Below are positions 6,159-15,364 of a stretch of DNA of 64,000 bases, piece after piece; position 1 is the first letter of the stretch; each line of letters opens with the position of its first letter. Origin of the DNA: CAZVCG01 sp964626265 (lineage in GTDB: Bacteria; Pseudomonadota; Alphaproteobacteria; UBA9219); the NCBI GenBank assembly GCA_964626265.1, contig CAZVCG010000004.1, positions 7,114 through 71,113 on the forward strand. The letters are read 5' to 3'. The notes beneath the pieces are model-generated. The model had not been told where the DNA came from. It worked only from the letters and a program-made list of their open reading frames with translations, and searched no databases. A program made the position numbers and the translations under genes.

Positions 6159-8810
6159 ATGACGAAGCGCATGCTTGTGGATGCCACGCATCCAGAAGAG
6201 ACACGCGTAGCCATTGTTGATAGCTACCGTGATACAAACCGGCTAGACGATCTGGATTTCGGTCTGGCCAGCAAACCTATACTCCGCGGCAACATATACT
6301 TAGCCAAAGTGATGCGCATTGAGCCATCGCTTCAAGCGGCGTTCGTGGAATACGGCGGCAACCGTCACGGTTTCTTGCCATTTTCGGAAATCCACCCAGA
6401 CTACTTCCGCATTCCCATGGCCGACCGCTCGCAGGAAGAGCAAGAGGAAGAACTTGCGGAGGCCGAGGCGGAGGACATTGAACAAGATCACGACATTGAA
6501 GCACCTATCAATGAAGTGGATGCCGATAATGACTTAAACGGCGATATTGGCAATGAGCCTCAAAAGGATTTTCCTGATGAGGTTACTTCCTCTCTGGAAA
6601 CCCCGGTGTCTGAAGCCAATGAACAGGCAATGCCGGCTCTTGAGACTTCTAGCGTTTTTGCCGACATTGAAACCCATGACAGCCTGATTACCGATTTCGG
6701 TAACGCCCTCGTTACTCCCGCGAATATCAGCGAAGTGCCGATGGAATCCACGCCGCCCGAAAGCATCGGCGGCGACATGGCCGAACGTTTCGTTCGTCGC
6801 CACCGTCCGCGCTATAAAATCCAGGAAGTCCTGAAACGCGGCCAGATCATGCTGATTCAGGTCGTCAAGGAAGAGCGTGGCAACAAAGGCGCTGCCTTGA
6901 CCACTTTCCTTTCGCTGGCAGGGCGTTATTGCGTCCTTATGCCCAACACCGATCACGGTGGCGGCGTCTCGCGCAAAATCACCAATCACCAAGACCGGCG
7001 CCGAATGAAGGAAATCCTCGATCAGCTCGACCTTCCCGAAGGCATGGCGGTCATTTTGCGTACTGCTGGCTTGGAACAAGACCCGCCGGAAATCCAGCGC
7101 GATCTGGAGTACCTACTGCGCCTGTGGGACAGCATCCGCGAACAAACGCTTCAATCGACGGCACCCGCGCTCATCTATGAAGAAGCCAACCTGATTAAAC
7201 GCTCAGTCCGCGACCTGTTCACTAAGGACATCGCCGAGATATTGGTGGCCGGACAGGAGGGCTACAACCGCGCGCGTGAGTTCATGTCCGCGCTCATGCC
7301 GGATCAAGTCGAGAAGATTAAGCTTTACGAAGGCGCGATCCCCCTCTTCTTCCGCTATCATGTTGAAAGCCAGATCGACAAAATCCATAACCCTGTCGTC
7401 CAGCTGCGTTCCGGCGGTTATATCGTCATCAACCCGACAGAAGCTCTCGTCGCTATCGACGTTAACTCGGGCCGCGCCACGCGTGAAAGGCACATCGAGG
7501 AAACCGCGCTAAAAACCAACCTCGAAGCAGCCGACGAAATTGCGCGGCAATTGCGTCTGCGCGACCTGGCGGGCCTTATCGTCATCGATTTTATCGACAT
7601 GGAAGATGGCCGAAACAACGCAGCCGTCGAACGCCGTCTGAAAGAGGCGATGAAGAATGACCGGGCGCGTCTTCAAATAGGCCGGATCTCGCCGTTCGGC
7701 TTGCTGGAATTGTCGCGTCAACGTTTGCGGCCCAGTTTGCACGAAATCAACTTCGAGAAATGCGCGCATTGCGCCGGTTCAGGTTTCGTCCGTTCGGTTG
7801 ATTCCGCAGCGTTCTCGATCCTCCGGGCTATCGAGGAGGAAGGCATTCGCCAGCGCAGCTCCGATCTTGTTTTCAACATCGCTACTCCGGTTGCGCTCTA
7901 TATTTTTAATCACAAGCGCGATGCTTTGCACGCAATTGAGCGACGTTACGACCTGCATGTCATGCTGAAAGCCGACGATTCGCTCATTCCGCCCGATTAT
8001 AAGCTCGACAAGTCTCGCGGCCGCTCGGGCGGACGACGTGTTGGCCCCGCTGTCAATGCCGATCAGGTTTTGGCAGAGACCGAACGCGATATGACCGCAC
8101 CCCACTTGACTGCCGAGGGAACGCCTGAAGAATTCTATGAAGAAACGCAGTCTCAAGTCTTGTTGGATGAAGGTTCCAGCGATCGAATTGATCGCGGTTC
8201 GCATCGTCGCCGTTTCCGGCAAGCAGGACGCCGCGACCAACGCAGAGGCGGCGGAAGCTTTAGCGGCAAACAAGATAATTCGCAGCAGAAATTTCAGCCG
8301 GAATTTGACGATCAGCCCGGCAACGTTCCCGAAAGCTCAATGTCTGACGAAGGCGCATTGGAATCCATCGGCAACGCTCAGGATTTTCAACATCAAGAAG
8401 GCGATTTCCATGGCCAGGGCGGCGCCAACCGCCGCCGCCGCCGTGGTCGGCGCGGTGGTCGTGGTCGTGGAAACGGCAACGAGGGCCGCATCCATGAGCA
8501 TGGAGGCAACCGCTGGGGACGCGAGCAGCAGCAACGCAGCGAGCATCAAGGATCATACAGACAAGAACAATCGCTCGTTGTGCCTGTTCACGATATCCCT
8601 GCCAGTATCCACGAAATCGACACGACTCCGCGCGATCCCTATCACCCTGCGCCGTCACTCATACGTGAACAGGCGCGCCAAGCCGAACCCCAGCATGAGT
8701 CAAGGCATGAGAACCATCAGCCAGCGCGCGATCCGGCGGAGTATGAAGTCATCAATCCTCCCACGGATAAACCTAAAGGCGGCTGGTGGCGCAAGCTGAC
8801 AGGACAGTAA
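6159..8810 (+). CDS. rne: Ribonuclease E/G family endoribonuclease
   Basis: The 883-residue protein begins MTKRMLVDATHPEETRVAIV, the usual alphaproteobacterial RNase E start, with AGGAG directly upstream (6147-6151); the frame extends further to 6084 without support. The S1 domain is split by an acidic, glutamate-rich insert of about 120 residues (about 88-210). The catalytic DNase I-like core follows, with the magnesium aspartates in VAIDVNSG and VIDFIDM. The zinc-link CAHC lies at about 535-538. The C-terminal 290 residues are low complexity with an arginine-glycine block near 757-770, typical of the RNA-binding and degradosome scaffold. It cleaves mRNA and processes rRNA and tRNA at the inner membrane or nucleoid. 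Confidence 0.96.
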   Translation: MTKRMLVDATHPEETRVAIVDSYRDTNRLDDLDFGLASKPILRGNIYLAKVMRIEPSLQAAFVEYGGNRHGFLPFSEIHPDYFRIPMADRSQEEQEEELAEAEAEDIEQDHDIEAPINEVDADNDLNGDIGNEPQKDFPDEVTSSLETPVSEANEQAMPALETSSVFADIETHDSLITDFGNALVTPANISEVPMESTPPESIGGDMAERFVRRHRPRYKIQEVLKRGQIMLIQVVKEERGNKGAALTTFLSLAGRYCVLMPNTDHGGGVSRKITNHQDRRRMKEILDQLDLPEGMAVILRTAGLEQDPPEIQRDLEYLLRLWDSIREQTLQSTAPALIYEEANLIKRSVRDLFTKDIAEILVAGQEGYNRAREFMSALMPDQVEKIKLYEGAIPLFFRYHVESQIDKIHNPVVQLRSGGYIVINPTEALVAIDVNSGRATRERHIEETALKTNLEAADEIARQLRLRDLAGLIVIDFIDMEDGRNNAAVERRLKEAMKNDRARLQIGRISPFGLLELSRQRLRPSLHEINFEKCAHCAGSGFVRSVDSAAFSILRAIEEEGIRQRSSDLVFNIATPVALYIFNHKRDALHAIERRYDLHVMLKADDSLIPPDYKLDKSRGRSGGRRVGPAVNADQVLAETERDMTAPHLTAEGTPEEFYEETQSQVLLDEGSSDRIDRGSHRRRFRQAGRRDQRRGGGSFSGKQDNSQQKFQPEFDDQPGNVPESSMSDEGALESIGNAQDFQHQEGDFHGQGGANRRRRRGRRGGRGRGNGNEGRIHEHGGNRWGREQQQRSEHQGSYRQEQSLVVPVHDIPASIHEIDTTPRDPYHPAPSLIREQARQAEPQHESRHENHQPARDPAEYEVINPPTDKPKGGWWRKLTGQ

Positions 8811-8862
8811 TTACCGTTCGGCTTGTCATGTTTTCGCCGCAAGATTAGGCTTACATCTTGAT

Positions 8863-10245
8863 ATGAAAAAGCGGCTTACGCTAATTGCGGCCTTTTTTGC
8901 CATTCTGTCGTTTGGCGCATTGTCGCCGCCTATACCACTGGCTGCGCAAAGTGGGACGCGTTTTTCATTCATCCGCGACGCCGAGATCGAACACTATCTG
9001 CGCACTCTTGCAACGCCGATATACCGCGCAGCCGACATCGACCCCCAATCTGTCAGAATCTATATAATCAATAGTCCTATCGTGAACGCTTTCGTCGCTG
9101 AAGGCATGAACCAGTTTTTTTTCACCGGACTTTTGCAGCTCGCCGATACGCCGGAACAATTGGCAGGCGTCATCGCGCACGAAACGGGCCACATCGCAGG
9201 CGGCCACTTGATCCGTGGCCGCGAAGCTATGGCCAACGCCTCGGCCGAAGCCATCCTTGGCATGTTGCTGGGCGTCGCTGCCGGTGTCGCGACGGGTAAA
9301 GGCGACGTGGCTATGGGAGCCATAAGCGGATCGCAGCAAATCGCCCAACGCAATCTTCTCAGCTTCAGTCGATCACAGGAGTCTTCGGCGGACGCAGCCG
9401 CCTTGTCCTATCTTGACCGCGCCGGGATTACCGCAAAGGGCATGAAGGAGTTCATGGAAAAGCTCGGCGCTCAGGACATTCTCCCGATTGATCGTCAAGT
9501 CGAATATGTCCGAACGCACCCGCTCAATCAAGATCGCGTGGACACCGTCGCGCACCATCTGGATACCAATAATCTCGCGACTGGCAATCTCGATCAGAAA
9601 TTTGCCGTCATGCACGAACGCATGAAAGCCAAGCTCATGGGTTATTTACAACCCGAAACGGCCTTGCTGCGCTATACCGACAAAGATCCTCGCGTCACTG
9701 CGCGATACGCGCGAGCCATCGCACTTTATCGCACAAACCAGCTGTCACGCGCCTTGTCCCTTATTGACGGTCTCATTAAGGAAGAACCCGCAAACCCGTT
9801 TTTCGTTGAACTCAAAGCGCAAATGTTATTCGAAAACGGACACGTTGACGAAGCCGCTGGCCTCTACAAGAAAGTCGTCGACGCTGTCCCGGATTCCGCC
9901 ATACTCAAGCAGGCTTATGGCCACGCCTTGCTCGAAAGCAAAGACCCCACAGCGACCGACGAAGCCATCCGCCAGCTTACGGAGGCGAATCGGCTGGAAC
10001 CGCATTCGCCGGGATCATGGCGACTTTTGTCAGCGGCGTGGGGCCGGAAGGGCGAGGCCACGAAAGACCCCTGCTATACCGGCTACGCGGCTTATGCCCT
10101 TGCAGAGGAAGCCGCAGCTAGAGGCGCGCACCGCGAGGCCAAGCAATACGCCGAACGCGCCCTTAAAATCTTAACCAAAGGCTCGCCTTATTGGCTACGC
10201 GCACAGGACATCAAGCAAGATATGGAAAATATTAAGGATAAATAG
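8863..10245 (+). CDS. Periplasmic M48 metalloprotease with TPRs, BepA-like
   Basis: The 460-residue protein has a signal peptide (residues 1 to about 28, cut after LAAQ or similar) and an M48 zinc protease domain. The zinc motif HETGH is at 106-110, with the third ligand Glu173 in the QESSADAAA helix. The C-terminal half (about 255-455) is built of TPR-like helices. This order and length match BepA/YfgC, which degrades or assists assembly of outer-membrane beta-barrel proteins such as LptD. It lies between rne and a DsbA-like gene, which fits a periplasmic quality-control role. Start ATG 8863 gives a clean signal peptide. Confidence 0.93.
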   Translation: MKKRLTLIAAFFAILSFGALSPPIPLAAQSGTRFSFIRDAEIEHYLRTLATPIYRAADIDPQSVRIYIINSPIVNAFVAEGMNQFFFTGLLQLADTPEQLAGVIAHETGHIAGGHLIRGREAMANASAEAILGMLLGVAAGVATGKGDVAMGAISGSQQIAQRNLLSFSRSQESSADAAALSYLDRAGITAKGMKEFMEKLGAQDILPIDRQVEYVRTHPLNQDRVDTVAHHLDTNNLATGNLDQKFAVMHERMKAKLMGYLQPETALLRYTDKDPRVTARYARAIALYRTNQLSRALSLIDGLIKEEPANPFFVELKAQMLFENGHVDEAAGLYKKVVDAVPDSAILKQAYGHALLESKDPTATDEAIRQLTEANRLEPHSPGSWRLLSAAWGRKGEATKDPCYTGYAAYALAEEAAARGAHREAKQYAERALKILTKGSPYWLRAQDIKQDMENIKDK

Positions 10246-10353
10246 CGTTTGAATATGCCCCGCTTTACCACGTAAAACCGTTAACGTTGACTTACCCTTG
10301 AAAACTTGGTTTTGTTGCGCTCCAAGCGAATTAACCATTATCGGGAGTATTCC

Positions 10354-11121
10354 ATGCGCGTAATTGCGAGTTTACTGAGCATCCTTGTTTTGGGCCTAGC
10401 GGCTTCATTGGCCATAGCCGCCGACCCGGCCCCTACCAGTCCTTCCCTTACGGATGCCCAAAAAGCCCAAGTCGAAGAAGTCGTACGTAACCTTTTGACC
10501 AAAAAGGAACCTGACCTGATCATCAAGGCCGCCCAGGAAATGCAAGCCCGACATGAGTCTGAGTCGGCCGAAAAGAACCAGAAAGCCATCAAAGCCAACA
10601 AAGGAAAACTATTTAATGATCCAAATTCATTTGTCGGCGGTAATCCCAAGGGCGACGTAACCGTCGTTCAGTTCTATGATTACCAGTGTGGCTACTGCAA
10701 AATGGCCAAGGAAACGGTCTCCAAAATTCTTGAGACCGACAAAAATGTCAGGTTTGTCTTTAAAGAATTTCCAGTGCTCGGACCAAATTCAGTTCAAGCC
10801 GCCAAAGCTTCGCTTGCCAGCGTCAAGCAAGGTAAGTTCATCAAGTTTCATGATGGTCTTCTCTCGCTCAAAGAACATCTGAGCGACGAGACTATTTTCA
10901 AGGTCGCGAAAGATACAGGACTTGACGTAGAAAAACTGAAAAAAGACATGGCCGATCCGGCCCTCGATAAAATAATACAAGAAAACGCGACATTAGGCAG
11001 CGAGATTGGAGCCGTTGGGACGCCTAGTTATGTGATCGGCGACCAGCTTTACCCCGGAGCCTTGCCTCTAGATCAGATGAAAAAAGCCATCGAAGACGTT
11101 AGAAAAGACCTGAAGAAGTAG
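10354..11121 (+). CDS. DsbA-family thiol-disulfide oxidoreductase, periplasmic
   Basis: The start at 10354 is preferred over an in-frame start at 10306 because GGGAG lies 6 bases upstream and a clean signal peptide (ending near SLAIAAD) follows. The 255-residue protein has a helical N-terminal segment, then a thioredoxin-like fold with active site CGYC (Cys112, Cys115) after FYDYQ, and a cis-proline loop GTPSYVIGDQ. It resembles the Com1/BdbD group of DsbA proteins, which oxidise or isomerise disulfides in exported proteins. A strong terminator follows at 11134. Confidence 0.92.
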   Translation: MRVIASLLSILVLGLAASLAIAADPAPTSPSLTDAQKAQVEEVVRNLLTKKEPDLIIKAAQEMQARHESESAEKNQKAIKANKGKLFNDPNSFVGGNPKGDVTVVQFYDYQCGYCKMAKETVSKILETDKNVRFVFKEFPVLGPNSVQAAKASLASVKQGKFIKFHDGLLSLKEHLSDETIFKVAKDTGLDVEKLKKDMADPALDKIIQENATLGSEIGAVGTPSYVIGDQLYPGALPLDQMKKAIEDVRKDLKK

Positions 11122-11133
11122 TTGCGAAGGAAC

Positions 11134-11168
11134 AGCCTGTCCCCGCTTTGCGGGGACAGGCTTTATTA
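11134..11168 (+). terminator. Intrinsic terminator after the dsbA-like gene
   Basis: AGCCTGTCCCCG (11134-11145) and CGGGGACAGGCT (11151-11162) form a perfect 12-bp stem with a 5-nt loop, followed by TTATTAAT. It separates the dsbA-like gene from aroQ, whose start is only 20 bp downstream. Confidence 0.85.
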
Positions 11169-11181
11169 ATAGAGAGAAAAA

Positions 11182-11643
11182 ATGAAACAGCAACGCATTC
11201 TGGTCATCAACGGCCCCAACCTGAATATGCTGGGCAAGCGCGAGCCCGCTATCTACGGCACGGCCACGCTTAAGGACATCGAAAAGCTTTGCAAGGACAC
11301 GGCCGAGCAATTCGACATGACCGTTGACTGCCGCCAAAGCAATATCGAAGGCGACATCGTCACGTGGATTCAGGAAAGCCCGTCTAAGTATGCTGGCATA
11401 GTCATCAACGCCGCAGCGTACAGCCACACATCGGTCGCTATTCTCGACGCTTTACGTCTGGCTGGTCTTCCTGCGGTGGAGGTCCACATTACGAACATTT
11501 TTGCCCGCGAATCCTTCCGCCAGCACTCATTCGTGTCTCAAGCGGTTCTGGGCGTTATCAGCGGACTCGGCATTTCAGGTTATTCGTACGCCATAGAATA
11601 TTTAGCAGGTCATTTGGACACCAAAACCAGGAAAAAATCATGA
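11182..11643 (+). CDS. aroQ: 3-dehydroquinate dehydratase, type II
   Basis: The 153-residue protein is a typical dodecameric type II dehydroquinase: NGPNLNMLGKREPAIYG carries the catalytic Tyr and Arg, NIEGDIVTWIQ and NAAAYSHTSVAILDAL bind substrate, and EVHITNIFARESFRQHS contains the catalytic His. It converts 3-dehydroquinate to 3-dehydroshikimate in the shikimate pathway. AGAGAGAAAA precedes the ATG. The stop overlaps the start of accB (ATGA), so the genes are translationally coupled, an arrangement conserved in many proteobacteria. Confidence 0.97.
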   Translation: MKQQRILVINGPNLNMLGKREPAIYGTATLKDIEKLCKDTAEQFDMTVDCRQSNIEGDIVTWIQESPSKYAGIVINAAAYSHTSVAILDALRLAGLPAVEVHITNIFARESFRQHSFVSQAVLGVISGLGISGYSYAIEYLAGHLDTKTRKKS

Positions 11644-12089
11644 GTAAATTCGATATTGACGCCGATGCCGTACATAAGATGGCCGATCTTCTGAAAGAAA
11701 CCGGCCTGCATGAAATCGAATACGCCGAAGGCGATAAGCGTCTTCGTTGCGTCGCGGCACATGCCCCTGTCTCGCATCCCCCCCATGTCATCCCAATGGC
11801 CGCCCCCACTGTTGCGCACACTGAAGTTCAGGGAACGCAAAAACCCGTTCTCAACGGTACGCCTGTGGACGCCCCCATGGTCGGCACGGTTTATATGGCT
11901 CCCGAACCCGGCGCGCCCCACTTCGTGAATGTCGGCGACAAGGTCAAGCCCGGCGACACGCTTCTAATCATCGAAGCCATGAAAGTCATGAATCCCATCA
12001 AGGCTCCGGTAGCCGGGACAATTACCGAAATTTTCGTCAACGACGCCAAGCCCGTCGAATTCGGCGAAACTTTATTGTTGATTGCATAG
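11640..12089 (+). CDS. accB: Acetyl-CoA carboxylase biotin carboxyl carrier protein
   Basis: The 149-residue protein has a mobile Ala/Pro-rich linker (about residues 40-75) and a C-terminal biotinyl domain with the EAMKVMNPI motif. Lys115 is the biotinylated residue, and the protruding-thumb region is present. It carries carboxybiotin between AccC and the carboxyltransferase in the first step of fatty acid synthesis. It overlaps aroQ by 4 bp and is followed 9 bp later by accC. Confidence 0.97.
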   Translation: MSKFDIDADAVHKMADLLKETGLHEIEYAEGDKRLRCVAAHAPVSHPPHVIPMAAPTVAHTEVQGTQKPVLNGTPVDAPMVGTVYMAPEPGAPHFVNVGDKVKPGDTLLIIEAMKVMNPIKAPVAGTITEIFVNDAKPVEFGETLLLIA

Positions 12090-12098
12090 GGTAAGGCC

Positions 12099-13442
12099 TT
12101 GTTCGAAAAAATTCTCATTGCCAACCGCGGCGAAATCGCCCTCCGCATTCATCGCGCCTGCCGCGAAATGGGCATCCATACGGTCGCCGTTCACTCGACG
12201 GCGGATGCAGATGCTATGCACGTCCGGCTTGCAGATGAAAGCGTGTGCATAGGCCCTCCACCTGCAAAAGATAGCTATCTGAATATTCCGGCTATACTCA
12301 CAGCCGCTGCCATCACGGGAGCCGACGCGATACATCCGGGCATAGGCTTCATGTCGGAAAACGCCGCTTTCGCCGAAATGGTGGAAGAACACGGCTTCGT
12401 CTTCATCGGCCCCACGCCCGAGCATATCCGCATGATGGGCGACAAAATGACGGCGCGCACTACGGTTATGAATCTAGGCCTCCCGACAGTTCCGGGCTCC
12501 GAAGGCATCATAGCAAGCGAAGTCGAAGCCGCCAAGGTCGCTAAATCTATCGGCTATCCCGTCCTTATCAAGGCATCGGCAGGCGGGGGCGGCAAAGGCA
12601 TGAAAGTCGCGCATGACGCAGCATCGCTCGGCGAAGCTTATCGATTGGCACGAAACGAAGCGCGTGCGGCGTTCGGCAACGACGACGTTTATATGGAAAA
12701 ATATCTGGCGACCCCGCGCCATATCGAAGTCCAGTTGCTTGGCGACACGCACGGCAACGCTGTCTATTTCGGCGAACGCGATTGCTCGTTGCAACGACGC
12801 CACCAGAAAGTCATCGAGGAAGCTCCCTCGCCTGGCCTCAACGACAACGAACGCAAATATATCGGCGAACTCGCGGCCAGCGTGGTGCAAAAACTCGGCT
12901 ATCGCGGTGTCGGCACGATGGAGTTCCTCTATGAGAACGGCAAGTTCTATTTCATCGAAATGAATACTCGCCTTCAGATCGAACACACGGTGTCTGAAAT
13001 GATCACCGGCATCGATCTTGTGCGCGAGCAGATACGCGTAGCGTCAGGTCTGCCATTGGGTTTCAAACAGGAAGATATATCGTTTAGTGGCCATGCCATC
13101 GAATGCCGCATCAACGCCGAAAATCCCGAAACGTTCATGCCCTCGCCCGGCACTATCAACGGTTTCCATGCCCCCGGCGGGCTTGGCGTACGCGTCGATA
13201 GCGCGCTTTATGACGGCTACAAAGTGCCGCCGCATTATGACAGCATGATCGCCAAGCTGATTGTCCACGGCAAAACGCGCAACGAATGTCTCTTGCGTCT
13301 GCGCCGCAGCCTTGAAGAGTTCGTGATCGGTGGCGTCCACACGACGCTCCCCCTTCACCAGCGCATCATCAGCCAGAACGACTTTATCAACGGCGATTAC
13401 GACATCCACTGGCTGGAGTCGTTCTTGGGGATTAATTCTTAA
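12099..13442 (+). CDS. accC: Acetyl-CoA carboxylase, biotin carboxylase subunit
   Basis: The 447-residue ATP-grasp enzyme matches family length. It starts with TTG (LFEKILIANRGEIALRI), the position shared by all homologues, with GTAAGG just upstream. Visible motifs are the glycine-rich ATP loop GGGGKGMKVA, the EMNTRLQIEHTVSE active-site segment and the RINAENP motif. It carboxylates biotin on AccB using ATP and bicarbonate. The stop abuts the convergent peptidase gene, so accC is the last gene of the aroQ-accB-accC operon. Confidence 0.97.
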   Translation: MFEKILIANRGEIALRIHRACREMGIHTVAVHSTADADAMHVRLADESVCIGPPPAKDSYLNIPAILTAAAITGADAIHPGIGFMSENAAFAEMVEEHGFVFIGPTPEHIRMMGDKMTARTTVMNLGLPTVPGSEGIIASEVEAAKVAKSIGYPVLIKASAGGGGKGMKVAHDAASLGEAYRLARNEARAAFGNDDVYMEKYLATPRHIEVQLLGDTHGNAVYFGERDCSLQRRHQKVIEEAPSPGLNDNERKYIGELAASVVQKLGYRGVGTMEFLYENGKFYFIEMNTRLQIEHTVSEMITGIDLVREQIRVASGLPLGFKQEDISFSGHAIECRINAENPETFMPSPGTINGFHAPGGLGVRVDSALYDGYKVPPHYDSMIAKLIVHGKTRNECLLRLRRSLEEFVIGGVHTTLPLHQRIISQNDFINGDYDIHWLESFLGINS

Positions 13443-14528
13443 TCAGTTTGCCGCCAAAATATCCAGACGGCTCGCTTTAGGATGCGTCGTATGCCGCTGG
13501 CTGCCGTTAAACTGAGCTTCCCGCCATACGAAACGCTGTATATCCGACATTTCTCCACACCCGAACTTGCTGACAACGGCGCCGTAATTTATCGTTCGCA
13601 TGATTTCGTTACCAGTAAAGAAATCACGCATGATCCGTTCATGGTTATGGCATTCTTCAGAAAAATGAGCCGCTCCGTAAGGAGAAATACCGCTTGGTCC
13701 TTCCTCTAAGCGGGTTTTGCCTGCATGCCACCATTCACCTTCGTAATTACGCAAACCTGCCTTGCGGGTGATGTAATAGTGGAGCCGCCGATTATAAAGT
13801 GCCTCGGTTTCTTTATCGGAAAGCTTATCGCCACGTTCAAGCTTCTCTTCATAAAATCGTGTGGAGGATTCTTTCATCGCCCAGTCGAAGGGTGTACCCA
13901 TATTAAGAGGCGCGCTATGCTCACGGACGAGTTGCATGCGCTCAAGTTCGGCAGAATATACATCATGCCAATCGTCCGACTCAAGCATCGGCTTGATGCG
14001 CAGTAATATTTCCTGAGCAACCTCGGAAAACCTGATGATCGTAAAATCGACACATCCGCCAGTATTATGGGGCGACGGCCTATGCTTACGGGCAGAAGGC
14101 ATAGAAACGTAAACCTGTGCTGCTTCTAATGCTTCTTTGCGACTTAATCCACCCGATCTCATGAGCTTCCCAACATAATCTTTGAAAAGCCACGCCTGTT
14201 CCTGAAGGGTTCGGTATCCTTCCCAGACAAGTACCCCATAACCCTCAGGTAGTTCGTTAGTAGCCAAGGAAAAGCTTTCGGCAATACCCTCGCGCATGTA
14301 AGCTCCCCAAAGAGAGCCTTTGATTTCGCCTAGCGCGTAAGGTGAGCTATTCCAACGGATGCCTTTATAAATAGGGTCACAATAGAGCTTATCGTATTTT
14401 GTGAAGGGACCTACAGCGACAAGCCTTTCGCCATTTTCCTGTATTGGAATGCTGTATTGCGGCGGATCTAAAAAAGGAATGGGCTGTGCCCTTGGGTCTT
14501 TAAGGCTATATGGAAGAAGAAGTGACAT
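13443..14528 (-). CDS. VanX/DdpX-like D-alanyl-D-alanine dipeptidase (peptidase M15D), long form
   Basis: The 361-residue protein shows the M15D signatures: GYR at 104-106 (transition-state arginine), SPHNTGGCVDFT with zinc ligands His154 and Asp161, MGTPFDWA near 210-217, and EWWH with catalytic Glu265 and ligand His268. It should therefore hydrolyse D-Ala-D-Ala or a related dipeptide. It is much longer than VanX (about 200 residues), with an N-terminal extension of about 95 residues and a C-terminal tail. No signal peptide is visible, so it is probably cytoplasmic. A CtrA box lies in the divergent promoter shared with aat. Its role may be D-Ala-D-Ala recycling rather than resistance, as no vanHA or ligase gene is adjacent. 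Confidence 0.85.
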   Translation of the reverse strand: MSLLLPYSLKDPRAQPIPFLDPPQYSIPIQENGERLVAVGPFTKYDKLYCDPIYKGIRWNSSPYALGEIKGSLWGAYMREGIAESFSLATNELPEGYGVLVWEGYRTLQEQAWLFKDYVGKLMRSGGLSRKEALEAAQVYVSMPSARKHRPSPHNTGGCVDFTIIRFSEVAQEILLRIKPMLESDDWHDVYSAELERMQLVREHSAPLNMGTPFDWAMKESSTRFYEEKLERGDKLSDKETEALYNRRLHYYITRKAGLRNYEGEWWHAGKTRLEEGPSGISPYGAAHFSEECHNHERIMRDFFTGNEIMRTINYGAVVSKFGCGEMSDIQRFVWREAQFNGSQRHTTHPKASRLDILAAN

Positions 14529-14617
14529 TGTTTATCTCTCCTAAAATAATATCTCATCTTCAGTTGACAAATTTAATTGCGTCTACACTTGCATGTTCAT
14601 AAGCATTAAACAATTTT

Positions 14618-14633
14618 TTAACTCGACATTAAC
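14618..14633. promoter_or_regulatory. CtrA-type box between M15 peptidase gene and aat
   Basis: TTAACTCGACATTAAC is a perfect TTAA-N7-TTAAC match. It lies 90 bp upstream of the peptidase start and 57 bp upstream of aat. The surrounding 160-bp intergenic region is AT-rich. CtrA binding is inferred. Confidence 0.5.
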
Positions 14634-14689
14634 CATTTTTATCAATAAGTTAATTTCGTTCCGGTTCGTTATCTAAATAGCTGTAATCC

Positions 14690-15364
14690 ATGTCCCAACG
14701 TAGAATTCTTCTTACTCCCGACATCCTTTTGCAGGCCTACGCAGCGGGAATATTCCCGATGGCTGAGCATGCCATGTCGCAGGAGTTGCGTTGGTTCGAC
14801 CCGCCTCTACGCGCCGTCATTCCGCTGGATCACCGATTTCACGTCCCTCGCAGGCTCCGCCGCACGATCCGCCAACAGCCCTATAATATCCGCTTGAACA
14901 CGGCCTTTGGCGAAGTCATCCGCTGCTGCGCCGCGCCTACACAGGAACGTTCCGTGACATGGATCAACCGCGAGATTATAGGGCTTTATACGACGCTACA
15001 TCACCGCGGATTCGCGCACAGCGTCGAAGTCTGGGATAGGCACGAACTCGTCGGCGGTCTTTACGGCGTCAGTCTCGGCAGCGCCTTTTTCGGCGAGAGC
15101 ATGTTCAGCCGCCGACCGGACGCAAGCAAAATTGCTCTTGTATATTTGGTTGCGCTGCTGCGTGACTGTTCCTTCAAATTACTGGATACGCAATTCCAGA
15201 CGGATCATCTGGCGCAATTCGGGACATTGGAGATCACGCGCGCCAATTATCAGCATCAACTGTCCAAGGCGATCAAAACGCAAAACAAGCTTGCTTTGCC
15301 CGAAAATTCCGACTGGGATCACTTGGTGGCTTCGCTTTTGCAGCCCGTAACCCACAAATCGTAA
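14690..15364 (+). CDS. aat: Leucyl/phenylalanyl-tRNA-protein transferase
   Basis: The 224-residue GNAT-fold protein has the family motifs WFDPPLRAVIPLD, HHRGFAHSVEVWD, VGGLYGVSLGSAFFGESMFS and LLDTQFQTDHLAQFG. It transfers Leu or Phe from aminoacyl-tRNA to the N-terminus of proteins, marking them for ClpS/ClpAP degradation in the N-degron pathway. Its last 46 bp overlap the 3' end of the convergent DUF2155 gene. Confidence 0.96.
   Translation: MSQRRILLTPDILLQAYAAGIFPMAEHAMSQELRWFDPPLRAVIPLDHRFHVPRRLRRTIRQQPYNIRLNTAFGEVIRCCAAPTQERSVTWINREIIGLYTTLHHRGFAHSVEVWDRHELVGGLYGVSLGSAFFGESMFSRRPDASKIALVYLVALLRDCSFKLLDTQFQTDHLAQFGTLEITRANYQHQLSKAIKTQNKLALPENSDWDHLVASLLQPVTHKS

Noticed and set aside
8137..8799. 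220-codon open frame overlapping the C-terminal region of rne
   Set aside because: Different frame of the low-complexity rne tail; no start signal and no domain.
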